Assembly: GCA_019671005.1 (NCBI GenBank)
Contig: JAGYYJ010001600.1
Location: forward strand, 1-64,000
DNA length: 64,000 nucleotides
Source: Hibiscus mutabilis
Lineage: Eukaryota > Streptophyta > Magnoliopsida > Malvales > Malvaceae
Direction of reading: 5' to 3'
Below the pieces are notes generated by a model. The model saw only the letters and a list, made by a program, of their open reading frames with translations. It had not been told where the DNA came from and ran no database searches. A program made the translations under genes and the position numbers. Each line of letters starts with the position of its first letter. Position 1 is the first letter of the stretch. Shown piece by piece: positions 12,047-21,924 of this stretch.

Positions 12047-12114
12047 AAGTCACTGGACAAAACCAAGACAAAAATCCACAAAGTCACTGGACAAAACCAA
12101 GACAAAAATCCCCA
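12047..12114 (+). repeat. 34-bp tandem duplication in the A1 linker
   Basis: Two adjacent copies of a 34-bp unit beginning 'aagtcactggacaaaacc'. The duplication adds a codon fraction and changes the linker frame. A3 shows only one copy at the corresponding place. Confidence 0.8.
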
Positions 12115-12673
12115 TGTTGACGGAAAACGCACAAACACTCAAACAAGAGGATAGTGATAATGAACATATTAGACAAGATGACAATGCTTCTAATCCCTCA
12201 TGTGAAGTAGTAGGTCCACTTGCTATATTCTCATCACCTCCCCACAAAGAAAGTAAGTGTAATTATAACCCTTCATTTGATTCTTGTCCTATCATTCCGT
12301 TAGAAACACTTTCTCCTCTACAGAAATTGTACATTGGTGATAATTTTTGTGAGAGGGATATGGGATGTGAGATACAAAAGACTGGGAGTAAAGAGGCCGA
12401 GAGTGAAAAATGTCAAATTACCCAAATTTGGTGAGTGAAAATACATATGAGGTAAAAGTCACACAAAACCCAAAAGAAAAAGAATGCGACAAGTGATTTT
12501 GTTTTGACTAATCCTTACAAATGTTCGAGTAGTGTTGTCTTATTTTTTCAGGATTTTGTTGAACCATTGAGAGAAGCTCAATTCGATCACTCCACATACA
12601 ACAAAGAAGCCTTTTCAATTGAAGTTGATGATTGTTCTCTCATTGCCGATTTAGATTCGAGGACGAATCCTTT

Positions 12674-12688
12674 TGAGGAGTGGGGGAA
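12674..12688 (+). other. Polypurine tract of A1
   Basis: TGAGGAGTGGGGGAA directly before the 3' LTR start TGATACATGC. The same tract, or its complement, precedes the 3' LTRs of A2, A3, A4 and D. Confidence 0.85.
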
Positions 12689-13144
12689 TGATACATGCAT
12701 GAGCGGGGTCAAGTTACTAATATTGGACAAGAAGCTGAATTTCTTTGATGCAAACAATAAAAGCCAAAACAATGCACGCATTGAAGGTCAAAAACGATGC
12801 ATCTTGGACAAGAAATTGAATCTGTTTGTGAAGTCTGGAAAGTCTGCCAACTTGCGATGAGTTTTCGGATGGGATCCAGGCATTTCTGAGTTAATTTGTC
12901 TTCTAATAAATTGTCCTTCATTCAGTTACCTTTCCAACGCATCTTGAAACGCATCAATCGGACATCAGCAACTCAAGATACGTCCAATTTACTGAAGACT
13001 GCGCATGTAGAAAACTGGATACGGGATTATTACAGGATTTTGTAAAATTCAGCCCAAAAGCTAACATATAAGGCTTTGGACGAATTAAAATTAGCCCAAT
13101 ATATTTATTATCATTTAAATTGATGTTTTTAGGGTTTTATATAC
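12689..13144 (+). repeat. 3' LTR of A1, truncated
   Basis: Starts TGATACATGCATGAG and follows the A pattern through the U3 core (12920-13000) to 'agggttttatatac'. There it abuts the start of a minus-strand A LTR (TGATAGAGTAGC). About 0.75 kb of LTR is missing. Confidence 0.85.
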
Positions 13145-14352
13145 TGATAGAGTAGCACAATCTTGGATTTGGAAGCCTTCAATCAAGTTGTTGCAAGAAC
13201 TAGGAGCTCTAGACTCAATCAAGGAAGTTTGGGCAGATCTGAAAACTCAAGAGAAAAGAGAAGGGATTTTCTTGAATTTTTCAGATTCAAGGCTGGAAAT
13301 TTAAAGAAAGACAAGATGAAGGATTATATGATAAGAAATAAGAATATAAAAAAAGATTAAAAGAGATTGAGAAAGAGATAAGTAAAACAAATCTGAAAAT
13401 TCCAACTTTGTTTATGGAATTATGGAAGATGGTGTGAAGGTTGAAGATGAAGATGGCTTGCGAATTGTTGATGTTGTTTTGTCCTCGGCATCCTCTTAGA
13501 CTCAATTATCTAAGCAAGCAACCTCCAACGGCTCTAACCCACCCTCCTAGACGCGATTATCTAGGCAAGCAAGAATGTGAAGATGATCTCCCTCACAAGA
13601 ACTCGTCGAACTTATGTTGAAGAAGACTTCGAAGGCACAAGTAATCAGCACTTGCAAAAACAAACTCACTAAATATTTCATAAATCAAAGAAAATATGTC
13701 TTACAATGATGGAGGCTTCATCCTTTTATAGGTGAAAAATAGGCAAAGTAATTTAACTTCTACTAAAACAAGGAAAATCTAATCTAATTAAAAATAATAA
13801 AAAAATAACAGCCTTTAAACTCCTTGTGCTTGTGTGGCAAGGAATATGGTGATAAGGCAAGTGATAAGCTGATAAGGGCTGGGTGGCTGGTTCCTAAAGT
13901 ATATAAAACCCTAAAAAATCAATTTAAATGATAATAAATATATTGGGCTAATTTTAATTCGTCCAAAGCCTTATATGTTAGCTTTTGGGCTGAATTTTAA
14001 AAAATTCATTAATAATCCCGTATCCAGTTTTCTGCATGCACAGTCTTCAGTAAATTGGACGTATCTTGAGTTCCTGATGTCCGATTGATGTGTTTCAAGA
14101 TGTGTTGGAAAGGTAACTGAATGAAGGACAATTTGTTAGAAGACAAATTGACTCAGAAATGCCCGGATCCCATCCGAAAACTAGTCGCAAGTTGGCTGAC
14201 TTTCCAGACTTCCCAAACAGATTCAATTTCTTGTCCAAGATGCATCGTTTTTTGACCTCCTATTCATGCATTGTTTTGGCTTTTATTTTTTGCATCAAAC
14301 AAATTCAGCTTCTTGTCCAATATTAGTAATTTTACCCCGCTCATGCATGTAT
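13145..14352 (-). repeat. Family A LTR, nearly complete
   Basis: Minus-strand LTR from TGATAGAGTAGC to CTCATGCATGTATC, 1,208 bp, with only the last base changed. All modules are present: purine-rich end, two leader hairpins (13496-13570), TATA (minus sense CTATAAAAGG near 13725), U3 core (14035-14125) and the conserved LTR start. The left neighbour is the truncated 3' LTR of A1. The right neighbour is coding sequence of a G/C-type element, with no PBS or PPT on either side, so it may be a solo LTR or a recombination product. Confidence 0.85.
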
Positions 14353-14534
14353 CTGTGGCTTAATGATTGTGAAGAAATCACTATCACCGAACAAGTTGTC
14401 ATTTCCTTTTCTATTGGAAGATACAAGGATGAAGCAGTCTGTGATGTGGCACTCATGCATACCAGCCATCTATTATTGGGGAAGCCGTAGCAATTTGATA
14501 AAAGAGTAGTCCATGAGGATTCACCAACCGATAC

Positions 14535-15919
14535 TGATTCCATGAAGCAAGTTGTCATTTATCCATGACTTGATCACGTCATTGAAGATCCTCAAGGCTG
14601 ACTCTAAGGGAGTTCTTCCTTACTTCATTTTCTATTACCTTATTTATGATGTCATAAGCATGCATTTATATCTTAGGTTATGCTTATCATATGTCCCATT
14701 TATCATGTCCTATTAATTTATTATTCATGCATAACATATGATCCACATCCTTAGTTATTTCTTATTTTCTATTATATACATACTTATGTGTGTTTGCAAC
14801 ATTTGTAGGACATATCAGCCACAAAAACGAAGGGGAGATTGAAGGGCAGCTCACAAAGCTCATTCAAGTCCAAAACAAGCTCATTCATTCAATTCAGCTC
14901 ATTTCAGCTCCAGAACATGCAAGGAAGCTCAAGGACACTAGAAGAGGAGTTCACCTAGCTAAGGGTAGCTTATAATAGCTCAAATCAGCTCAAACACTAA
15001 TTGCAGCTCGTCCAGCTCAAAGCTCAGCTCACATCTAGCTCCCCCAGCTCACTTCAGCTCAAGCTACCTATGTCAGCTCACCACCCCAAGGTCACCACTT
15101 CAAGGCACATGTCTCCTCATAAGAAACACACCCCTAGACCTTTGGAGGGAAACCAAAATGGCAGCAAAGCAATGGAGGGAAAGCTAAATGTCGCTAAAAC
15201 CATTGGAGGGAGACACCAACCATTGTCGAATAGACACAAGCAATTTGGAGGAAGATTTGGGTGGCAAAACCAGCCTTGGAGGGATATTTGGGCGTCACAT
15301 TTTGGAGGGAAACCTTTGAAGGGAGGCATGACTTAAACTGAATGGTTATTTGAATAGATAGAGACCTTTTTGGCCATGCCCCTAAAAAACTATAAATAGG
15401 GGTTCATTTTGCATTTTGTAACACACAACTTTCTTTGAATATATTTTATCTTTTGTGAGATTTCCTCTCAAACTTGTTCTTTTAAGAACTTTATCGACTT
15501 ATCAAGCTTTGCTTGTGGCGTCTCCTATCCTTCCATCTATACTCCGGGTTCTAGGTTAATCTAACCTACGGATCCAAGTCCCTTACCACACTCAAAGACA
15601 TTCTCTTAAGAAACAGGATTATACTTTTTAGTATAGTTTCTTTCTTTGAAGCTTTTGAATACTATGGCCCTTTTCATTCCATTTCACTATCTTTCTTTTC
15701 CATTTCTTTCACCATATCCTACCCTACACTTAACCATTTCCCTTCTTTCACTCATTTCCTTACACACCACGCATCAAACGCTTCTGCACCCTAAACTATC
15801 ATCATATTCCCTACTTCATTCCACTTCAAATCATTCAGATTACAAGGCTTACTTGCATTCACGGTCTGGAACAATCAAAGTTTCTCTTACAACATCAGTT
15901 GGAGAGTTGGAGCGTATCA
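14535..15919 (+). mobile_element. Solo LTR of family C
   Basis: 1,385 bp, TGATTCCATG...GCGTATCA, with no internal region on either side. The flanking 5 bp are gatac (14530-14534) and tatac (15920-15924), a target duplication with one mismatch. Removing the LTR restores a continuous protease-to-linker reading frame. The LTR contains an AGCTC/CAGCTC cluster (14850-15075), a run of GGAGGGA words (15140-15320), a TATA box, and 'aagtccctta...' sequences used to align the other C copies. Confidence 0.85.
15391..15400 (+). promoter_or_regulatory. TATA box of the family C LTR
   Basis: TATAAATAGG followed about 30 bp later by 'ttttgtaacacacaactt', a plausible RNA start. The equivalent in the C LTR near 49055 is 'ctataaatagg'. 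Confidence 0.6.
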
Positions 15920-16155
15920 TATACTCTTTCCCATATGAAGGCAAGAAGATTACCTTGGCACCTTTAACACCTAGACAAGTGAAGGAGGATCAATTCCACT
16001 TGAAAAAGAGACTTGAGGCCATGGAAAAGATTGAGAAAGTTGAAGAAAAAGAAGTTAAGTTTGAAAAAGAAAAGATTGAAAATAAGAATGCGAACAAGGA
16101 TGGAGTTGAAAATGAGAAAAGAGAAGAGTATGAGAGCAAAAAGAAAATTCAAAGA

Positions 16156-17127
16156 AGATAGGTAAAACAAATCTGAAAACTTCCAGTTTTGTTTATGGAA
16201 TTATGGAAGATGGTGTGAAGGTTGAAGATGAAGATGGCTTGCGAATTGTTGATGTTGTTTTGTCCTCGGCACCCTCTTAGACTCAATTATCTAAGCAAGC
16301 AACCTCAAGCGGCTCTAACCCACCCTCCTAGACGCGATTATCTAGGCAAGCAAGAGTGTGAAGATGATCTCCCTCACAAGAACTCGTCGAACTTATGTTG
16401 AAGAAGACTTCGAAGGCACAAGTAATCAGCACTTGCAAAAACAAACTCACTAAATATTTTATAAATCAAAGAAAATCTATCTTACAATGATGGAGGCTTC
16501 ATTCTTTTATAGGTGAAGGATAGACAAAGTAATTTAACTTCTACTAAAACAAGAAAAACCTAATCTAATTAAAAATAATAAAAAAATAACAGCCTTTAAA
16601 CTCCTTGTGCTTGTGTGGCAAGGAATAGGGTGATAAGGCAAGTTATAAGCTGATAAGGGTTGGGTGGCTGGTTCCTAAAGTATATAAAACCCTAAAAACA
16701 TCAATTTAAATGATAATAAATATATTGGGCTAAGTTTAATTCGTCCAAAGCCTTATATTTTTAAGCTTTTGGGCTGAATTTTACAAAATCCCGTAATAAT
16801 CTCGTATCCAGTTTTTTGCATGCGCAGTCTTCAGTAAATTGGTTGTATCTTGAGTTCGTGATGTCCGATTGATGAGTTTCAAGATACGTTGGAAAGGTAA
16901 CTGAATAACGGACAATTTGTTAGAAGACAACTTGACTCAGAAATGACCGGATCCCATCCGAAAACTCGTCGCAAGTTGGCTGACTTTCCAGACTTCACAA
17001 ACAGATTCAATTTCTTGTCCAAGATGCATCGTTTTTGACCTCCTATGCATGCATTGTTTTGGCTTTTATTGTTTGCATCGAACAAATTCAGCTTCTTGTC
17101 CAATATTTGTAATTTGAGCCCAGTTAT
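16156..17127 (-). repeat. Family A LTR, truncated at its end
   Basis: Minus-strand A LTR lacking about 0.2 kb at the PBS-proximal end (begins at 'aagataggtaaaacaaatc') and running to GCATGTATCA at 17127. It contains the two hairpins (about 16280-16345), TATA and the U3 core (about 16825-16905). A long minus frame (16879-17181) in its U3 is the conserved LTR-encoded C-terminus seen in A1 and A3. Confidence 0.8.
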
Positions 17128-17590
17128 GCATGTATCAGATAGTGGGTCAAAGTCCTTTCTACCACCCCTTAAAGATATCATATAAGGTTCTTGTTTAGGC
17201 TCTCTATAGCCTAGGTTCTTCCTTGATTATTTAAGATACTATCACCCATATTTCACCCTACCATTATCACTATCCTTCATCCATTTTCTCGCCTAAATTA
17301 CCCTACAAAAACAGCCCACTACACTTCACCAAATTTTCCCAATTTCATCATTCTTTTGTACAACCTTATCACCTTACTTCATTTTCCATTTAAGCTTATC
17401 TTGCTTGCAGGTTTCTTGCTTCCTTCTTAGATCCAACAATCAAAGAAGCCGTCTCCAACAAATTCAAGAATGACATATTTACTTTATTTGGTAATCAGAG
17501 CTTTTGGTGGAAGAAGCAAGTGCATCAAGTGAAGCCTGATTCAAGCAAAGCAAAAAAAAAAAATTTGTAGGTGGCTATCATTTGTCATTT
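17128..17590 (+). repeat. Family C LTR 3' part with PBS and start of internal region
   Basis: Plus-strand C sequence beginning at 'gggtcaaagtcctttctacc' and reaching the LTR end near 17486. The primer-binding site TTTGGTAATCAGAGC follows at 17487-17501, then about 90 bp of leader that matches the minus-strand copy at 20370-20441. The LTR terminus itself is degraded (no clear CA). Confidence 0.7.
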
Positions 17591-18900
17591 CAATTTGAAA
17601 AAAAAAAAGAAAACAGATGTCTTTAAGGGATGGTAGAAAGGACTTGGACCCATTGGTTATAAAGAACCAATAACCCAAAGTATCAAGGTGGATAGGAAGG
17701 TTTGACGCCACAAGTACAAAATACTTGATAAGTCGATAAAGTTCTAATAGAACTAAAAAGAGAGAAAATTCTCACAAAATTAATTTTTATAAATCAATGG
17801 ATTATGTTACAAATGATAAAAACAACTTGTATTTATAGGGGATGAAGAGGCATAGCCGAAAAGGCCTTACAACTATTCGTCTAGGGTGGTGCCTCCCTCC
17901 AAAGGCCTAGGTGATGTTTCGGCAGAATTGAGTCTCCCTCCAAATGGTTTTGGAGCACAAACATTTGAGTGAAAAGTTGTAATTTCTCGTATAAAATTCC
18001 AGCCTGCACTTCCTTCGGTAATCTGGTCATATCTCGAGCTCTCGATATCGAATTGACGCGATTCAACCTGCGTTGGAAAGATAAAGATAGGAGAACAAGT
18101 TTTATGAAGACTTCTCGACCAGTTGTGCTTGTATCCTATTCAAAAATGGCAAACAATCTGATGGACATTTTTGGTGATGAATCTGCCCAATGAAGAGTGA
18201 TTTGGTTGGAACTCTTCATTTTGTCGCATCATGCTTTCCCTCCATGTGTTTGCTTCCCATTTTCAAGTTTCCCTCCAAAGTGTAGGGATATGTTCCTTAG
18301 GAGGGGACATGACCCTTGGGGTGGTGAGCTGGCATGTGTAGGTGGAGCTGAAGTGAGCTTGGAGTGAGCTGAGCTAGCTCAATCTTCAAGCTGATTTTAA
18401 GCTATTCCGAGTTGAATTTAGCGAGGTGAGCTGATCCTTCAATCTTGTGAGCTGCTTTAGAATGTTCTCCTTAAGTTTTGAGCTGATCCGAGCTTTTATT
18501 GGACTCCTTGAGCTAATCCGAGCTGCCTTGAATATCCTGGAGCTAATCTGAGCTTGTTGCGAGGTTTTTGAGTTCCTTTGAGATTGTTCCTTCATCCTTA
18601 GCACCTAAAGAGAACAACAAACAATGTGTGAGCTAAAATAAAACTAAAATATGATGCATAGTTAAGTTTAAAGATGCAATGCAATGCAAACATACTTAAA
18701 TGACTTATATAACTAAATATAAAGATATGGATCATAGGTTATGCATGAATATCATATATTATGCAAATAAATGATAACATATGATAATCCTAGTATGCAA
18801 AGCATGTTTATAACAATATATAATGCATAAACAAACCAAGGTTAGAGAAAGAGAAACTTGATGGCAAAGAAACTTGTCATCACCAATTGATAGCATTACT
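17591..18900 (-). repeat. Family C LTR 5' part, opposite orientation
   Basis: Minus-strand C LTR beginning at about the same LTR point where the preceding plus-strand piece starts ('tctttaagggatggtagaaa' against 17150-17175). It runs back to the U3 start, with the TATA region near 17830, GGAGGGA-complement words, U3 core (18005-18095) and the TGAGCT cluster (18340-18560). Together the two pieces cover one LTR, but in inverted halves. A direct repeat of about 30 bp ('aaacaaaccaaggttagaga') at 18831 and 18921 marks the right end. Confidence 0.65.
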
Positions 18901-18974
18901 CCATGTAGGTGAATCATTTTGCTGCAAAACAAACCAAGGTTAGAGAAAGAGAAACTTATAACAAAATGGAAAGA

Positions 18975-19844
18975 AATTGCAAACCATGGAGGATGTTTGT
19001 CAATCTTGATGGGCGTGGGTTGCTTGATGATGGGGGATTTTTTTGACATATCTTTTGGGATTTTCTCATCAATAGCATCATTAACATATTGAGGATGCTG
19101 GATTGTCTTCATGATTGGCAATGTATTCAGGACATCCTTTGGAGTTATCTTTTCACCAACTTGTAAAAATGAAAAATCAAGAATATGAGGAAAAGAATTG
19201 TTAGATAAAATCTGCTTCTCATTCTCATTTTCTTCTTCACCTTCCTTCTTTTCATTTTCAACTCCAACTCGTTTTTCATCCACAATCTCGATCTCCAATT
19301 GTTCTTCAAAATGTTCGTTTTCTATTGCTTTGTCTTTGATTTCTTCCTCATTTTTGAGTTCTTCTATCTTGCTCTTAATCCACTCATTGATCCTTTTGCT
19401 CAGTTGGATCTGGTTATGATGTACTTGGCTCGGAGTTAGAGGGACCAAGATAAATTTCTTCCCTTTGTGAGAGAATGAGTACCTATTGGTGTATCCATCA
19501 TGTGTGGCTCGTTTATCAAATTACCATGGTCGCCCTAAACAAGAGGTGGCTCGCACTCATGGGCACTACATCACACAAGACTTCATCCTTATAATTTTAA
19601 TTGAGAATGGAATCCAAACTTGGATGTTTAGTGGTCTTTAAGCCAAGTCGTTCCACCATCATAGTACTGGCCACATTGGTGCAACTTCCTCAATCGATGA
19701 TCATGGGCATATTTTGTCATTTACATGGCATTGGGTGTAGAAGATGCTCTCCCTTTGTCGGTCATCATCCTTAGCTTGTAGGCTTAGTGTTCTTTTAACA
19801 ACAAGAACCCTGTTGGAAGTAGATGGAAAAGAATCTTGTGCCAT
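18975..19844 (-). pseudogene. Gag-less protease/linker protein of a family C element
   Basis: Minus-strand remnant. It starts at ATG 19844 (MAQDSFPSTSN), continues with sequence like the segment just before the G protease, loses the frame near 19705, and then shows the protease signature with a stop in the active site ('IID', TGA, 'GSCTNVAST'). The C-terminal protease part is degraded. From 19448 the frame is open again: 'VPLTPSQVHHNQIQLSKR' followed by a Glu/Lys-rich linker to about 18975. Gag, RT and integrase are absent. The 5' C LTR and PBS lie to the right (20442-20677) and a C LTR to the left, so this is probably the whole coding region of a deleted, non-autonomous C element. Confidence 0.7.
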
Positions 19845-20458
19845 TGTTAGTGATAAACTAAGAAAACAAAAGAGACCTTACCAGATTGCACTCAACAAAA
19901 CCTCACAGTTCACTCCAGAGAAAATTTCATTCCACTCAACGCTCGTGTTTGCACTCTCAGATGTTATTTGGCTTTTATTATCCCCTTCTGATCTCACACT
20001 TTCAATTTGCCTTTTTCTACTCCTTTCTCTCTTGTAAAGTTCTTTAAGGAACTTACTCAAGACTTAGGCAAGTATTGTATCTTGTGCGTCGGCTGAAATG
20101 GATAGTTTAAAAGGAAAAAATATGGTGTAGAGGCAAGTTTAGAATAGAAAAAAGAAAGAAGAAAAAGGTTACTTACTCGGCAAGAAAAACTCACAACCTT
20201 CCTTGACCAACAATCAAAGTCTTGAAGAAGATGGCTTCAGGCTTGATGTTGAAGATGATGTTGCTGTGCTTTTTCACCCTTGAACTTGTGCTACCAAACT
20301 TTCTTTTCTTTTCTTTTTTGTAGTTTTCGAAATTGTTTTCTTTTTTTTCACAAATTGAAATACAAAGGATAGTCACTTATAATTTCTTTTTGATTTGCTT
20401 GAACTGGGCTTCACTTTGATGCACTTGCTTCTTCCACCAAAAGCTCTGATTACCAAAT
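19845..20458 (-). other. Leader and primer-binding site of the family C element
   Basis: Untranslated stretch between the coding remnant and the C LTR. It shares 'actccactca...tgtttcactc' style sequence with 24991-25588 and 43770-43900. The PBS is at 20442-20457, minus sense TTGGTAATCAGAGCTT. This has one extra A compared with the initiator-Met PBS TGGTATCAGAGC. Confidence 0.7.
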
Positions 20459-20677
20459 GATATACTCTGTCCTTGTTGATGTTGGAGACGGCCTTTGATG
20501 GTAGGATCCAGGAAGGCAAGCAAGTGATTCCTGCAAAGTAAGATGGCTGTAAAGAAAGGTTTTAATGGTGCGGAAGTGATATAGGATGATTTGAAGGAAA
20601 ATGAAGTTGGAAATGGAAGGAATGTAAAGGTAAGGTATGTTTCGGTTATGGTGGTGTTTAGGGATGGAAAGGGTGAA
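20459..20677 (-). repeat. Family C LTR fragment cut by a B element
   Basis: Starts TGATATACTCTG next to the PBS and is stopped after 219 bp by the family B LTR at 20678. The remainder of this LTR is not found beyond the B element, so a deletion followed the insertion. Confidence 0.75.
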
Positions 20678-21720
20678 TGATACATGTATGGGGGGCTAAA
20701 ATGATACTTTGTAGCCAAAGAGTTGAAGCTGTTTTATAAGTCTGGAAATTCAGCCGACTTGCATCGAATTTTCGGATGGGATCCGGGCACTTCTGAGTCT
20801 ACATGTCTTCTTCAAACATATTCGTCTGTCTCTTAGCTTTCCAACACATCTTGAAACGCATCAATCCAACATCAGGAGCTCAAGCTATGTCCTTTTTAGT
20901 GAAGACTGTGCGAGCAGAAATCTCTATATGGTTTTATCACGGGAAATATTATTTATTACGAATTTTCAATAATTTTATTGATTATTTGTACTTAAATTTA
21001 ATCTAGGATTATTTATGAAGATATTTAGATGATTTAGGATTGTATTTGTTATTTATTTATTAGTTTTTTAGGTTAGATAAAATATGTTTATTTATTTTAT
21101 TATTATCTTTACTTTTCGTAATTTAAGTTGAACTCTTCATTTGTAGTATATTTAAAGGCATATTTGCTTCACTAATAAGAACAACATCATGAATTTATGA
21201 GTTGCAAAAACCTTTGGCCATGGGCCATTTTATTTTCAAGGTAGATAGATTTGCCTTGTTATTTTTCGTATCAGAAGTCTTCTTCAACGTAAGTTCGTCA
21301 AGTTCTTGTAATGGAGATCATCTTCACACTCTTGCTTGCCTAGGTAATTGCATCTAGGAGGGTGGGTTAGAGCCGCTTGAGGTTGGTTGCTTAGATAATC
21401 GCGTCTAAGAGGGTGCCGAGGACAAAATATCCTACAACATCTATCTCGTCATCATCCATTCATCGGAGAGATTCGTGCCGTTTGCAGGTGTTTGCCTATT
21501 AAATTGCGATTAGGAGGGTGCCAAGGACAAATCTATCCAACACCGCCACCATCAAATTCATCCCATCTCGTTTTCTACATCAAGATCATGCTTTATTATC
21601 GGTTTGCTGAACATGGAGTTTGGGGTTTTCTAGGGTCATATTAGTGAGTTTGCTAGATTAATTGTGATCTAGAGGGTTCCTAGATTTTGAGGTAATTCTT
21701 GGATCCTGGCTTCCGTATCA
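20678..21720 (+). repeat. Family B LTR (5' LTR)
   Basis: 1,043 bp, TGATACATGTATGGGG...GGCTTCCGTATCA. U3 core at 20820-20910, TATA-like 'tatttaaaggcatatt' near 21149, and four hairpin copies in the leader (21339-21672). A second, near-identical copy stands alone at 56762-57814 and a third begins at 63611. The PBS follows directly. Confidence 0.9.
21339..21672 (+). other. Four leader hairpins of the B LTR
   Basis: Four 20-nt units, each a 6-nt arm, 8-nt loop and 6-nt arm, each followed by AGGGT. 21339: CCTAGG/TCTAGG around TAATTGCA. 21390: CTTAGA/TCTAAG around TAATCGCG. 21495: CCTATT/ATTAGG around AAATTGCG (one mismatch). 21653: CTAGAT/ATCTAG around TAATTGTG. Arms differ between units but stay complementary. 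They lie downstream of the TATA-like box and upstream of the PBS, so they would be in the RNA leader. Function unknown; RNA packaging or dimerisation is one possibility. Confidence 0.7.
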
Positions 21721-21924
21721 ATTGGTAATTAGAGCCCAGGTTTAGGTGTTTGAAACAATTATCTTTTACTGTTGTTTTAGTAGTTGAGAAAAAAGAAAAA
21801 ATATATAATTCTCTATATAGATCCTAGTTTTAATATTTCATTCCTGGAGACATCTCAAAAGACTTGAAGGTTGTGATCAACAACTCTTAAGATTCAGGAC
21901 GAATCGTTTTCAACAGGGGGAGAA
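21721..21924 (+). other. Very short internal region of the B element
   Basis: Only 204 bp between the LTRs. PBS TTGGTAATTAGAGCC at the left end, A-rich sequence, then 'gattcaggacgaatcgtttt' and a PPT (CAGGGGGAGAA) just before the next LTR start. No coding capacity. 'gattc.ggacgaatc' before the PPT is also found in A1 (12656-12670), tying B to family A. Confidence 0.8.

Larger units (their letters stand above)
11934..12860 (+). pseudogene. Acidic linker and C-terminal frame of A1, running into the 3' LTR
   Basis: Downstream of gag the reading frame continues as a Ser/Asp/Glu-rich linker (12015-12434), then after a frame change as 12504-12860. The second piece ends 'LDSRTNPFEEWGNDTCMSG': the PPT itself encodes FEEWGN, and translation goes on 172 bp into the LTR. 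The linker and C-terminus recur in A2, A3, A4 and A5. No enzyme motif is visible. The resemblance of 'SRTNPFEEWGNDT' to the end of the G and C polyproteins (TNRLKEGGTDM) suggests it is a leftover of a polyprotein end. Confidence 0.65.
9357..13144 (+). mobile_element. LTR retrotransposon A1 (non-autonomous, gag type)
   Basis: Plus-strand element with the order 5' LTR (9357-10247), initiator Met-tRNA PBS, long leader, gag, acidic linker, PPT and truncated 3' LTR (12689-13144). There is no protease, RT, RNase H or integrase, so it would depend on another element for movement. The 3' LTR is cut by the minus-strand A LTR at 13145, so no target duplication can be verified. Gag is broken by a frameshift and a stop, so this copy is dead. 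Confidence 0.85.
14353..16155 (+). pseudogene. Protease and linker of a CRM/C-type polyprotein, interrupted by a solo LTR
   Basis: Plus-strand coding remnant in two parts. 14353-14534 encodes the end of the retropepsin domain, with 'VVISFSIGRYKDE' and 'HTSHLLLGKP' followed by a stop, then 'QFDKRVVHED'. 15920-16155 resumes in the same sense with 'YSFPYEGKKITLAPLTP' and a Lys/Glu-rich coiled-coil-like linker. The same order is found in G upstream of RT. The C LTR at 14535-15919 sits exactly between the two. The upstream protease half and the downstream RT are missing, cut by A LTRs on both sides. Confidence 0.75.

Noticed and set aside
14850..15075. AGCTC words considered as a CRISPR-like or satellite array
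   Set aside because: Spacing is irregular, units are only 5-6 bp, and the cluster is an inherent part of C LTRs.
15646..15919. First half of a 171-codon frame starting in the solo C LTR
   Set aside because: LTR sequence read by chance in frame with the real polyprotein remnant that begins at 15920.
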